Origin: Eutreptiella sp. 'Long Island Sound 2002'
Lineage: Eukaryota; Euglenozoa; Euglenophyceae; Eutreptiales; Eutreptiaceae
DNA length: 64,000 nt
Reading direction: 5' to 3'
Assembly: GCA_964036045.1 (NCBI GenBank)
Contig: OZ038379.1
Location: 115,223,604-115,287,603, forward strand
The translations under genes and the position numbers were made by a program. The notes under the pieces were generated by a model. That model did not search any database and had not been told where the DNA came from. It saw only the letters and a list, made by a program, of their open reading frames with translations. Numbering within the stretch: position 1 is the stretch's first letter; every line of letters begins with the position of its first letter. Shown here piece by piece: positions 19,721 to 31,100 of this stretch.

Positions 19721-22541
19721 GATGATGTGTTTCGCTTGGGGGGACAGGGCTATGAGTCCCTGCTCCGGCTGTCCTTGTGTGAGGTAGGAGTAGATGTATT
19801 GGAGGATGTAGGCTGTGTCTGGGTTTAGGTTGTGGCATGTGAGGGTTTGTTTTTGGTGCTCCGGTGTGTGGCAGGAGTGGTGGAGCGGATATTAGGGGTG
19901 CTCGTGCTTGCCCGTTCTGCCTGGCTCGTACATGCTGTAACAGATGGCGACCCTTGCCGGGTCGGGGCGGGGCCATGTGGGTGTAGTGGTGAAGAGCCAT
20001 TTGGGCGCGTGGTCGGGATTCCATGCTACCGTGGGGTTAGTGTCGGTGCGGTGGAACCACGGGGCTACCCATGCGTAGGCCTGTGGTGGTAGGTGGGTTG
20101 TGGGGTGGGTGTGGTGGCGTGCTATGAGTCGTAGTACGGGCCATGGTGTGGTTGGTGCCTCGGGGGCACAGGCCCAACATGTGCGTGGCATGCTCTGGGA
20201 GTCATGGGGGACCCGTGGTAGGTCTCGGGCGGTCATCTGGTGTTTCGGTATGCGCCATTTTGCCCCGTGGTGGATGACGGTGGTCTGCGTGGGTTTGGCT
20301 TCATTCGGGGCCAGTAGTAGGGTTAGTGGTCGGACTGGGCCCGTCACCGGGGGGAGGGGTTCGTGTTTCGAGCCAGTGGGTGCGTAGGGCGGTGTCGCTG
20401 GGATGGGTCGGGGGTGTTGCTTTGTGAATTCTAGGTAGGCTGTGTGCATGTCTTTGCTTCCCGGCAGAGTGTGTCCCGCTGCTCGTGCCATCTGCGTGAG
20501 GTACTGGTGGAAGAGACGGTATTGAGGCCATTCGGGAAACTGTAGAGAGGGGGTTTGGTGTGCCCCGCTGTGGTGCAGGACCCGCATTTTGGGGAGGGTG
20601 ACGTATACTACGGTGATGGAGGCCCCGACAAGGTCTATGGTGCGGATGGTGCCCTTGGGGTGATGGTGGAGGTCCCCGCAGAGGACCGCTAGAGGCCCTT
20701 CCTCTGCGCACGTGTGGTTGGTGAGTATGGCGTGGTGTGGGGATGGGAGGAGAAGCTGCAGGTGGTTCCACAGGCGCGTGTTCATGTTGTTGGGCATGCC
20801 CGTCTGGTGGAGTACCCAGCGCGGGCATGTGTTGCGGGCCCGTTGTGCGGCTTGGAGGCGGATTGCGGTGACCTCGCGGACCTCCGGTGAGTGGTTGTGG
20901 GTCATGCAGTGGAGGAGGATGGCGGTGTGTCTGGTGTAGGCCGCTTTCACCTTGTCCCCTATGGCGTCCCCATAGTGGGGCCATGCCGCTCGGATGGCGC
21001 GGGTGGGTATTGAGGTGGGGAAGCCCCCGTGTGCTGCCCATGCCGTGGTCACGGCGCGTGTGGCCGGCTGGAGGGCGGTGGTGGGGTGTGTCAGGTGGAG
21101 TGCTTGGAAGCCTATGGAGGCGTTCAAGACCCCGGTGAGGTGGTGCGCCAGGCTCTGGTGGGACAGGGAGAGGGCCTTTGTGGTCGGGGACGCATATCTG
21201 GGGAGATGGGCGAGGTGTGATTGCAACTTGGGAGGGAGGGTGGTGTCCTCAGGGTTGGCGGCCTGGATTACCCCCAGGTGGGTGGTGGTTGTCACGACTT
21301 GCATGAGGGGCCCTTCTGGCCCTAGGGTGGGGGGTGTGGCAGACCCCTTGATCATGGCCACTGACTTTGTGGGGTGGACAATGAGGTTGTTGTGGGAGAG
21401 GTAGGAGATGGTCACGTCCAGTAAGTCATTGGCCTGTTGGGTGACCGTTGGCCCGGGGTCTGGGGCATGGGGTTCGTGTGGGGTGTGCGCGACCGTGAGG
21501 TTGGTCTCGTCCGCGAAGCCCACCAGGGGAAAGGGGGGGGTAAGGTGCGTAGGCCGGGTAATCCTGCTCGATTGCGAGGGCCAGGGGGAGCTTCACTAGA
21601 AGGTACAGGAAGGGGCCCTCTGCTCCCCCTTGGGGGACCCCGCTGCCTGGCTCCAGGAAGGGGGTGAGGCCTGCTCCGGTGCGGACCGTGTATTTGCGGG
21701 TGCGGATGTAGCCGGAGGCGAAGTTGTAGAAGGGGAGGCCTAGGCGTTTCCACACCGCTTCTAGAAGGAGCCAGGGGGTGTTCAGGAAGGCTCCTTTGAC
21801 TTCGAGGGAGGCGATGATGAGGTCCACCGGGTCCATGTCTGCGATGGTGTCCTGGAGGAAGATGGCCTCGTGTGGGGACCGGCCTGGGATGGCCCCCCAG
21901 AGGCTTGCCGTTATGTGGGGGTCCAGGTGGGGGCGGATGCGGCGTAGGAGGATGGTCCAGACGATTTTGACCTCCGTGACCGCACAGACTATGGGGCGCC
22001 AGTTGTCCAGGTTCGCCCTGTCCCCTTTTTTGTAGAGGAGGCGGACAACGTTTGCCCAGTCTGGTGGCAGGGGGGTCTGCCCCGTGACGATGTCCCAGAG
22101 GCGGTGGGCGAGGATGCGGAGGAGGTGGGCGGGGAGATGGTAGTATGCCTCCGCAGGGAGGCCGTCGTAGCCTGGGGTTTTGTGTGCCGGAGACTGTGGA
22201 TGGCCTTCCGGACTTCGTGGATGGTGAAGGGGCGTTTTTCCAGTTGCCTCCTCTGGGCGTGGTTGAGGACCCGAGGGAGGCGGTCGATTTTGGCCTGGGT
22301 GTCTGGGTCCAGTGTGTCTTGGGTGGGGGTGTGTTGCCGGAGGAAGCTGTCTTGGGTGGCTTGGAGCACTGTGGCTGGGTCGTTGGTGAGGGAGCCGTCC
22401 TCCTGCCGGACCGTGGTGATGGTGCGGTGGCCGGTGTCGGTCATGGCGTCGTTGAGGTGGCAAATGGCCTTGTAGGGGAGTTCCTGTTGCGCATACCGTT
22501 CGTGGTCCTGGGCGATGCGCTGTTGCCTGTGGATGTGCCAC
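19721..22541 (-). pseudogene. LINE reverse transcriptase, with altered catalytic residues
   Basis: RT blocks are clear: TPGYDGLPAEAYYHLP (about 22,180), YKKGDRANLDNWRPI (22,040-21,995), ASLEVKGAFLNTPW (motif A, about 21,800), GSGVPQGGAEGPFLYLL (motif B, about 21,640) and VGFADETNLTVAHT (motif C, about 21,520). The last block lies in another frame, the shift falling in the G8 run 21,533-21,540. Motif A has Glu where the catalytic Asp is expected, and motif C reads A-D-E instead of A-D-D. Both changes were confirmed at codon level (GAA and GAG). The thumb and linker run to 19,892, where an in-frame TAA is followed by more coding-like sequence (HTPEHQKQTLTCHNLNPDTA). Confidence 0.7.
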
Positions 22542-22869
22542 CGCTGCAGGTCTGCCCTGATGTGGGCTATCTGTGTCCTGCAGTGGTGTATCTGGCGGCG
22601 GGTTTGGGGGGTGTCGGTGTGGAGGAGGGTCGCCAGTTGTTGCTTCGCATGCCAGAGGTCATGGAGCATGTCCCCTAGGGCGGTGGGTGGTTGGTTGTCG
22701 TCTGTGTGGGGGTGTTGCTGGAAGCCGCAGGCGACGGCGGCCGTGTGCATGGCCGTGACTAGGTCGGTGGGGTCTGGTTGGATGCGCCGGGCGCGGTCTT
22801 TGGCCCTGTGATATTGGGACCAGACATGCTTGTCATGCAGTGGAGGCATCTTCAGGGGGGGTGGTAGGC

Positions 22870-23620
22870 CTTGGTCCGCATCCTCTGGGGGGCTGGGGGG
22901 AAGGTTGGGGATGGTGAGGCGGATGTGCAGGGGGCTATGGCCTGTGGGTCCCAGCGGGAGGGGTCCATATCGGGCCTCTGCCCGGATGATGGTGGTGGGG
23001 TCGCCATAGCATACGTCGATGCGGGATGAGGCGGCATCTGTTTGGTCGGGGAAGTGGGATGGGTGGCCTTCGAGGTTGGCCGTCAGGTCCACGAGGCCCA
23101 GCATTTCGATGGTGTCGCGGACTGCTTGGTCCTGGGGTGTGGCCTGTCCCCCTCGGTCTGCCGGGGTGGCGGCGGCGTTCATGTCGCCGATGATGACTGT
23201 GGGGGCGAGCATGGCCATCTGGCGGTACGCCTCGGCCAGGGCTTGGAGGAAGGGTTCCGTGGCTTCGCCGAAGGGGACGTGGGTGTTGATGACGTTGAGT
23301 TGCCATCCGTCCCCGACGACCTCATAGACACCTAGCCTCCCTGGGACGCTGAGGTGGTGGACGATGTGGACGTGGATGCCAGTTTGGGCGTATAGGGGGG
23401 TCCCCTTGTGCCAGTAGCATTTGTACGCTTTCTGGTCCGGGGTATATATGGGGGTGGTTTCTGGGGGGTCGTCGCGTTGTAGGACTTGTTCCTGGAAGGT
23501 GAGGAGGTGGGGGACCCACTCCGGCCCCTGTGCCATCCGGAGCTCCTGGAGGGCGGTTGAGGCGTCCTTGGAGTATGTGACGGCCGGGTGGTTGAGGTCG
23601 AGGAGGTTGACGGTGGCCTC
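22870..23620 (-). pseudogene. LINE apurinic-type endonuclease domain
   Basis: Within the open frame 24,751-21,989, the EEP-nuclease signature reads in order. LLDLNHPAVTYS starts the domain, LLTFQEQVLQRDD supplies the metal-binding Glu, and INTHVPFGEATEPFLQ follows. IIGDMNAAATPADRGGQ is the D-x-N block, and SSRIDVCYGDPT supplies a late Asp. PTGHSPLHIRL is the terminal His block, normally S-D-H. The usual Asp of S-D-H is Gly here, which would be expected to weaken cleavage. This enzyme nicks target DNA to prime reverse transcription. Upstream, the same frame is Pro-rich and holds a KVQQPFRNDHTGDWIWCEG segment of unknown role. Confidence 0.75.
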
Positions 23621-24720
23621 AGTGGGGGCAGGCCGGGGCTGTGGAGGCTTGTGCCCTCGGCCGTTGCCCCGTGAGGGAGGGGGCCTGGGGCTCGGGGACT
23701 TTTTGCCGGTTGGTGGGCGCTTGGGTAGGCGCGGCGGGGGGAGGCCTTGGCTCCACTCCGGGGGGAGCTCCCCAGTGCATTTGGTGCCTGTGTGGGACTT
23801 GTTCTCTTCGGTGTGGAGCCGGATGGGGTGGGCGCTGGTGAGCTCCAGGGTGTAGCTTACTGGCTTGTCCGGGGCGCTGCTGCCTTGGTCTAGCTTCTTT
23901 TGGCGGTGCCAGATCACCCGGATCTGTGGCCCCCCGTTGTCCCCCGGTTCCTTGAGGCGGTACTGGATCGTGCCTTCACACCAGATCCAGTCACCTGTGT
24001 GGTCGTTGCGGAAGGGCTGCTGGACCTTCACGTTTTCGCCTTTTCGAATCCTTGGTACGCCTTGGGCGGGGGCGGTGCTGGTGGCGGGAGGGGGGATGAT
24101 GAGGATGCCTGGTCCGGGTGGGGCGGCGGTAGTGCTGGGAGGGAGGATGACGAGGATGCTTGCTCCGGGTGGGGCGGTGGTAGTGGTGGGAGGGAGGATG
24201 AGGATGATGCTTGGTCTGGGTTCGCCGGGTGGGTCGGGTGGGATGCGGGGGGTCGAGAGGTCGCTGCTTTTCCGGCTTGGTTGGGGGCGGGTGTGCCCCT
24301 TTGCCGTCTCGCTCGCTTGGGCGGGACTGGAGGTAGCGGGGCTGGGGGGGGCGTGGGGTTTGAAGAGGGGGTGCGTTGCTTGCTGGCCCGGATCCCTCAG
24401 TGGGGGTTCCGCCGGCGTTTGCATTTTCGCTTTCGCGTGGCTGCCAATGATGTCGGCGAGCTTGCGCACGGGCTCCGGGGGATCTGATGGCCATGGCAGT
24501 GCGGCCGGGCTGTCGTCGAAGGGGTGCCGAAGGTGGTAGTTCCTCATTGCCTTGGCCTGCATGACCCAGGCCTCCGTGGGTTCCGGTGTGTCTGGGCTGT
24601 TGGGGGAGCCTTGACCCCAGTAGAGTGCTGTGTGGAGGGCTTCCCAGGGGGCGCCTTCGCGGCCTGTGAGAGTGGTGGCCTGAAGGAGTTGCTGCCGGCC
24701 CCGTGAAGGATCTTCCGGGT

Positions 24721-27110
24721 CTATTTCCGGGGTATAGGCCTGGGCCGCCATGAGGACTCCGTGTGCCCAGTGGAGGACCCACCATTGGGCGTCTGCTTTG
24801 AGGATGTGGATGGCGGGTTGTTGGGGGGGGGGTGTCCAGGGTGTCCCACGATGCGATGGCTAGTGCTATCCTGGAGGGGTGGAGGTGTGGGGTGGCCCTG
24901 CGGCTTAGGAGTTGATCGATGTGGAAGGGGGTGACGGGATCTTTGGGGCCCTGGGGTTGTGGGGGCATTGCTGGGATGGTTGTGAGGTCCCAGTGGCGTT
25001 CGTGGGCGGCGGTGATGATGTGGTGGGCTTGCCCCTCCAGGACGATGTGGCGCTCCCTGCCGAAGTCCTTTGGTAGGTGGGCTGCAGGGCTGACGGTGAT
25101 GTGGGCTAGGGCGCGTTGGTTGGCCTTTTTTTCCCCCGTCTGGCGCCTGTGTCCGTTTGTCCCCCGGGATGTGCTGGTGTTGGTGTTTTGGTGGGGGCGG
25201 TCCCAGGGCGAGGGATTCTACACCGTGGAGGGGGATGGCGTGTTCCCTGGACCTGTTGGGCAGGATGTATATGCCCGGGTCTCCCGGTACGGTGCCCAGG
25301 TACATGTTGCCCGTGATGCTGGGGGCTGGCAGCGGTTGGCGCAGGGGCGAGGTGCATGGGGTGGAGCAGGTCGTGTCATGGTGCTCACACCGGGGGTGGT
25401 CGATGCCGTACGGGGTGACGTGTACGGCGAAGGGTCCAACGGCGCGCTGGAGTTTGTGGGGTTGGATGTTGTTGAGACGCGTCACTGCCCGTGTGTGGGA
25501 GCGCCCTTCGCTGATCCACACGGCGTCTGCCCGCGACGCCGCTGGGTTCAGGCAGTCCGTGGTGATGCCTGTGATCGTGCGGTTGTGAATGGCATCTGAC
25601 ACTCTGGCGGGGGGGGCGCTGATGCGGGGGATGGTGTGGTCGTCGTGGAGGGTGCGGGCCTTGCGCCTCGCATCGTGTCGGTGCTGGGCCTCCTGGGCGG
25701 GGGTGTGCATACCTGTGTGTCTGGGCTTCTTGTTGGGGCGGTCTGCTGTGTGGAAGGGGGTGGGCCAGGAGGGGGCGTGGTGGAGGGTGGGGTGTGGGAG
25801 GTCCCCCCGTGTTCCCCATGTGTACAGGGTGGTCGCGGCGGCCCCCTCCGCCTGTATGGTGTATCGCTCGTCGTGTCTGCGACGGGTGACGAGGACGTTG
25901 GGGGCCGTCAGCTCATACACCTGTGTGGTGCGGGGGAGGTGGCGGGTGACGATGATCTTGGCGGCGTCGTTCTTGCGGGTGGTAGTGTGGGGGATGATGT
26001 AGTGGGTCGCCCATTCGTCCGGGGGGCCGTGTTCCGTCGGGTCTAGCTTGAGTGGGGGGTGGAGCTGCTTCGGTGTTGGGGGCTTGTCTTGGGCCTTCGC
26101 GTGGGGCGCCACTTTGGTTTCGACCAGGTATTGTAGGCCCCAGGGATCCGGGGCCCCCACCTGTGTGGCTGCCGCTGCTGCGGCTTGGATGAGGGCGGTT
26201 GTGTTGGTGTCTAGAGGGGGGGCCCCCGGTTGGGGGGTGAGGGTGTCGTGGTCTTGGTATGCCCACCAAATGGTGTAGCCTCGTTGGGTGTTGCGGTGCG
26301 GGGTTTCGGTCTGGGCTTGCTGGATGAATAGGGCGGTCTTGATGTCCTCCGCTGCTTGTGGGATTAGGGGTGTGGCGTACGCCCATACTCCCGGGGCGTG
26401 TATGCCGTGTGGTGCTTGGCCTACTCCTCGTATCGGGTGTAGGGTGTGGTGGGTGCGCGTGAGCCCCAGGTGTTCTTGGAGGAGGTCCCCCTCGATGGCC
26501 TCCCACCGTTGCTGCCAGGAGTGTGTGTGGTTCTTTGGGGGCAGGGTAGGTGATGACGATGGCTTGCCATGGGGTGGGGCCTGGATGTACCGTCATAGGT
26601 GCCGACGATGCTTGCGGGGGTATGTGGACGGTGTGGGCGGGGGGTGCTGTTACGGGGTCTCCCTCCATCGCCTTGGACGGTGAGGAGGAGGTGCTGGCGG
26701 TCCGTCGGTAGTGCCCAGGTGGTGGTGGGCTCGGTGATCGAGTGGAGGTGGATGGCCTGGAGCCCCGGTGTGATTTCATCCCATCGGAGTGTGCCGTTGT
26801 GGACCGCCAATTCCCGTGGCAGGTCCCGAAACCCGTCTCGGTCCGGGGTGGTGCGGTGTTGTCGGGGGAGCTGCATTGTGGTCATGGGGTGGGTGAGGGG
26901 CTCTGTGCGGGGTTTTTCTTGTGTGGTTGGTGGTGATGGTGCCTGGGGCATCTCTCCGTCAAGTTGTTGTGGGGCTTTCGCCTCCTGGAGTTCTGCGCAG
27001 ATGGTGGCGAAGACATCTGGGTGGGGCGGGGAGGCGGGGGGGTGGGGTGCCGGATAGTTCCACGTGATGTGGTATTCTTCCAGGTTCTCGGGGCTTTGCT
27101 GCACGGTGAT
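24721..27110 (-). pseudogene. LINE N-terminal region (ORF1-like), frameshifted
   Basis: Minus-strand segments 27,104-26,640, 26,690-26,540 and 26,500-24,721 join into one chain of ordinary composition after small frame changes. Recognisable stretches are DRQHLLLTVQGDGG, TPWQAIVITYPAPKEPH, VYELTAPNVLVTRRR, HERYTIQAEGAAAT and ITGNMYLGTVPGDPGIYILP. No known domain is identified. By position it is the protein upstream of the endonuclease, so it is either ORF1 or the N-terminal extension of a single polyprotein. There is no clear stop and restart separating it from the endonuclease frame. Confidence 0.5.
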
Positions 27111-27236
27111 GGCGGCGGTGGCGTCGTCTTCAGGTGTCCATCGGTGCGGATTTTGGTTGAGGGGGTGGTGGGTGATGTGTGGCGGTGTTTCCAGCTGTGG
27201 AACGCTAGCAGGGCGTGGAAGCCGTGTCTAGTGTCC

Positions 27237-27979
27237 CCGGGCGGGCGGGGGTACGTTTCGGCTGCTGCTTCCAGGAAGGCGTCCGTGGTGCCTTTCCAGG
27301 TGTCTTCCCAGAGAAGGTCTTCCTCTGTGCCCCACTCGTTGTCGTTCCTTTTCTCCTGCTTCCACCCCTGGAGGGTCGCGTGGTCCTCAGGGAGGTCTTG
27401 TTGGATGGACTGGTAGTACTGCTCGGCGTCCATGAAGGCTAGGGTGCTGGCCAGTGTGGCGTAGATGTCCTTTGGGGGGGGAGGCGGTGGGGGCGTGGCG
27501 GCGCAGTCAGGGTCGGGCTCCTCTCGCTGGTGTTCCGCGTTCTGGTCTGCGGTGGACGCGGGGGATATGGAGCGCGGTGGCATGGGCCGGTCGGGCTCCT
27601 GCGGTTCCCGGGCAGGCGGGGGTACGTTTCGGCTGCTGCTTCCAGCAAGGCGTCCGTGGTGCCTTTCCAGGTGTCTTCCCAGAGAAGGTCTTCCTCTGTG
27701 CCCCACTCGTTGTCGTTCCTTTTCTCCTGCTTCCACCCCTGGAGGGTCGCGTGGTCCTCAGGGAGGTCTTGTTGGATGGACTGGTAGTACTGCTCGGAGT
27801 CCATGGGGGCTAGGGTGCTGGCCAGTGTGGCGTAGATGTCCTTTGGGGGGGGGGGGGTGGTGGGGGCGTGGCGGCGCGGTCAGGGTCGGGCTCCTCTCGC
27901 TGGTGTTCCGCGTTCTGGTCTGCGGTCGACGCGGGGGATATGGAGCGCGGTGGCATGGGCCGGTCGGGCTCCTGCGGTT
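27237..27979. repeat. tandem duplication, 2 x about 371 bp
   Basis: The block containing GTACGTTTCGGCTGCTGCTT at 27,251 recurs at 27,622 with few differences, and each copy ends with GGGCTCCTGCGGTT. On the minus strand it encodes EQYYQSIQQDLPEDHATLQG and DLLWEDTWKGTTDA twice. The period is not a multiple of three, so the duplication itself breaks the reading frame. The copies also differ in the length of a G run (27,473 and 27,844). It lies inside the N-terminal LINE region. Confidence 0.85.
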
Positions 27980-28133
27980 CAGTGGGTTGCTGGTGGGCTT
28001 GTGGGCGCGGGGCCGTGGCTGCCAGTAGGTGTCGGATGGCCGGGAGGACGTCGTAGTTGTCGTCCCAGCAGTGGGCTGCAGCGCACGTCCTGTCGGGGGA
28101 AGCGGGGGGGCGTGTTGTGGAGCGGTGTACCAT

Positions 28134-31100
28134 AGGGTGGGCGACGCGTGCGGGTGGCGTGCTCGCTCTGCCGTTTCGTTCCCTGCGAGCCCTGACCCTT
28201 GGGGGGTGGTGGTGATATTGGTGGTGAGGGTGGTGTGGGTGCCGGAGTGGATGTTTGTGCCGCTGGCGGTGTTGTTGGCGAGGGTGGTATGGGCGTTAGC
28301 GTAGATGAGGCTGGTGCTGGGCTATGGTTGATGGTGGTTAGTTGGTGGGTCAGCTGTTGCCGCTGTTGTCGTCGCCAGTGGTGTTGGTGCCTCGGATGTC
28401 GTGGACACTGATGGCGAGGGTGTTGGTTGGTGAGCATGGCGAGGGTGATGTATGGGCGTATGTGGTGTTGCCGGTGGTGTCGATGGTGAGGGTGTTGCCT
28501 CTGGTCGTTCGGGCGTGACGCTTTTGGGCCGGACGTGGTGGTGGTGGCGAGGGTGCTGTAGATGACGGGTGGCCGGTGGTGGAGGTGTGATAGGTGCCGT
28601 GGTGGCGCTTGCGACGGTGGGGTGCCGCGGGTGGTGTATTGGTTGTTGGTGGTGGAGCTGTTCTTGGTTTGTGGGGAGTCCCCGCCCGGCGGTGGTGGTG
28701 TTGGTGGTGTTGGTGTTCGCTGAGAATGTTGGCGATGCCAGGGGTTCCCGGCCTCGCGCTGGGTGATGGTGGCGCTGGTGAGTGTAGGCGGTGACATGGG
28801 CGGCGGTGCCATTGACGGCCCGGCCGGGTGTGCCGGCAGTGATGCTGACGGTTTGGGTGCGGTGGCGACAGTGTTGTGGTCGTTAGTTCATCGAGGTTTG
28901 TGTCTTTCCGGGTGTCGGCGTGGGCGCTGCTGGTGGGTGTGGGTCCGGGTGTGGGAGGTCTTTGGGTTTTGGGCGTTATGGGCTGGCTTTCCTGCTGGTG
29001 TTGATCATCGTCTTCTGGTGAAGGGTGGTGTCGCTGGTGGGGTGTGTGCTGGTGCTGCTACAGGTTTCGGGTGTAGGTGTGGTTTAGGGTGCGGCGTTGG
29101 TGGGTGGCGCGGACAGTGGGTGGCGTGTCTAGTGGGTGGCAGCGGTAGTGGGGGTGTCGGTTCTTGGTGGGGTTGCCGTCGTCGGTGTTTCGGTTGGTGC
29201 TGGTGATGGTGTCGCTGGTTGTGCAGATGGTGGGGGGTGGGAAGGGGACCCGTACCCTGGTGGTTTGTGAGGGTGTCGTGGCTTTCGGTCGACGGTGTCG
29301 CTTTCGGTGGTTTTCTCGAGGGGTGGCCGGGAGTGTTGTCAGCGTTGCTTTGGTTTGTAGTGCCTGCGTTTCGTGGTTCACCGGGCTTTGTTGCTGGTGA
29401 GGTGGTGTCGGTGACTGTTCGGCTGGTGCCGTTTGTGCGGGCTGTGTGGTGATTGCGTCAGGGGTCGGTGGCGTTCTTGACGGTGGTGTGTTGGGGGTTG
29501 GTGCCGGTGGTGGCGGTCCGATGGTGAGGGTGCCGGGGATGCTGGGTGGCTCCGCGTTGTTGGGTTTTCTCCTCGCCCTCCCTGGCGGAGGGTGCTGCTG
29601 GTGTCGCTGGTGGTGAGGGTGGCGGATGTGGTGGTGTTGCTGTGGTGTTTTGTGCTGCTTGGGTGGTGGGGACCCCTGGTTGATGTTGACGATGCTCCGA
29701 GTGATGTCGATGCGGTGGGTGTGATGGTGTGTGGTGTTGCTGTTTCTACCCTTGGCTGGGGGCCTGGTGGGTGGCGCTGGTGGCGTTTGTTCGCCAGCCA
29801 TGCTGGCGTCCTTGGTGTTGCCGTCAGTGGGGGCGCCCTAGGTGTTACTCTGTGCCGGGGTCGTGGTGGTGGTGGTAGGGGTGTTGTAGGTGACGGTACC
29901 TTGGCCCGTCGTTGGTGGGGTTGGTGGTGGTGCGGATATTGCCGTGGGTGTTGGTGGCGTTGGTGTTGCCGACGGTGAGGGTGTCACGGTGGTGGTTGGC
30001 TTGTCTCGTGGTGGTCTGATGGCGTGGGTGGTGTTGGTGTTCGCGCTGGGTGCCGCCTGCGTTTGGGTGGTCGGCGGTTCCGGGCGTGCCACTCGTGGCT
30101 GGTGTTTGGCTGGCTTGTGGGCCTGGTGGTGCCGGTTGTCTCTGGTGTTGGGATATTTCATTCGGCTGTCCTTGGGTCTGTAGTGGCAGGTGTTGCTTCG
30201 GTTGTGGTCGAGGGTGTCAATGCTGCGGGTGCTGCGGATGCTGCGGTGTCGCCGTGCTGCCGCTATCGGTGGTGCTGGTGTTGGTGTCGGTGAGGGCGTC
30301 GCCGGGGGAGCTGTGAGTGTTGGTGTTGTAGGGTGTTGTAGGTGATGCCCTGGTGGTGTTCTGACGGCGGAGGCGGGACCTCGCCACTCCTGGCGGAGGT
30401 TCCCTTGGGCGTCGCTGGCTGGTGTGTTGGCCCTGGCCCCCTTGGTGTCCTTGTTGCCGATGGTGTCGTACCGGGTGGTGTCGCCGTGGTGGCTGTCGTT
30501 GATGCTCCGGGTTGCTGTTGGTGAGGTCGCACTGTCAGTGGTGCCGTCGGTGATGCTGGTGGTGAGGTCGTTGCGGGCGTTGCTATGGTTTACGGCGTCT
30601 AAGATGTTGTTGATGCTGCTGGTGGTTGGTGTGGGTCTGTGTGTGGGTCGTCAGTGGCCTGTGTTCGGGGTTGGGCGTTGGCTGGTTCCTGTGGCTCTGT
30701 CTGGGCGGGTGTGCAGTAGGTGGCGTGGGCTGCTGGTGATGCGGTTGGTGAGGGTGGTGCCGCCGGTGGTGTGGGTGCCGCTGGTGACTGCGTGGTGGAT
30801 GGCGTCCTGTGGTTGGTTTGGTGGCGGGGGTGTTGTTGTTGATGGTTCTGGGCCTGCGTCTTCGCCTCCTCTTGCCGGGGGTTGGTGGTTTGCTGGTTCA
30901 CTGTCTGTGGTGGCTTTGGTTTCCTCTGGTGGCAGAGGTTGCCGGTGGCGACGCTGATGGTGGGGTAATGCTGGCGATGGTGTGTTTGATGCTGTTGGCT
31001 TGGGTGATCTAGGCGTTGTATCCGGTGTTGGTCGGTGTGTGATGGTGAGGACGGCGGTGCCGCCGGTGATGGTGATGGTGAGGATGTTGTGTTGGCTTGA

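Larger units (their letters stand above)
18398..28133 (-). mobile_element. LINE (APE endonuclease, RT, RNase H, zinc finger), decayed
   Basis: One minus-strand non-LTR retrotransposon body runs from about 28.1 to 18.4 kb. In order: a long N-terminal region (28.1-23.6), an exonuclease-endonuclease-phosphatase type endonuclease (23.6-22.9), reverse transcriptase (22.3-21.2), an RT-to-RNase H linker (21.2-19.7), RNase H (19.62-19.15), and a CCHC knot (about 18.79). The order matches ingi/I-type LINEs. At least four frameshifts break it, several at G or C runs (21,533-21,540 and about 19,500). I saw no poly(A) tail or target duplication. An Ulp1-like domain follows on the same strand at 18.1 kb. 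Confidence 0.75.
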
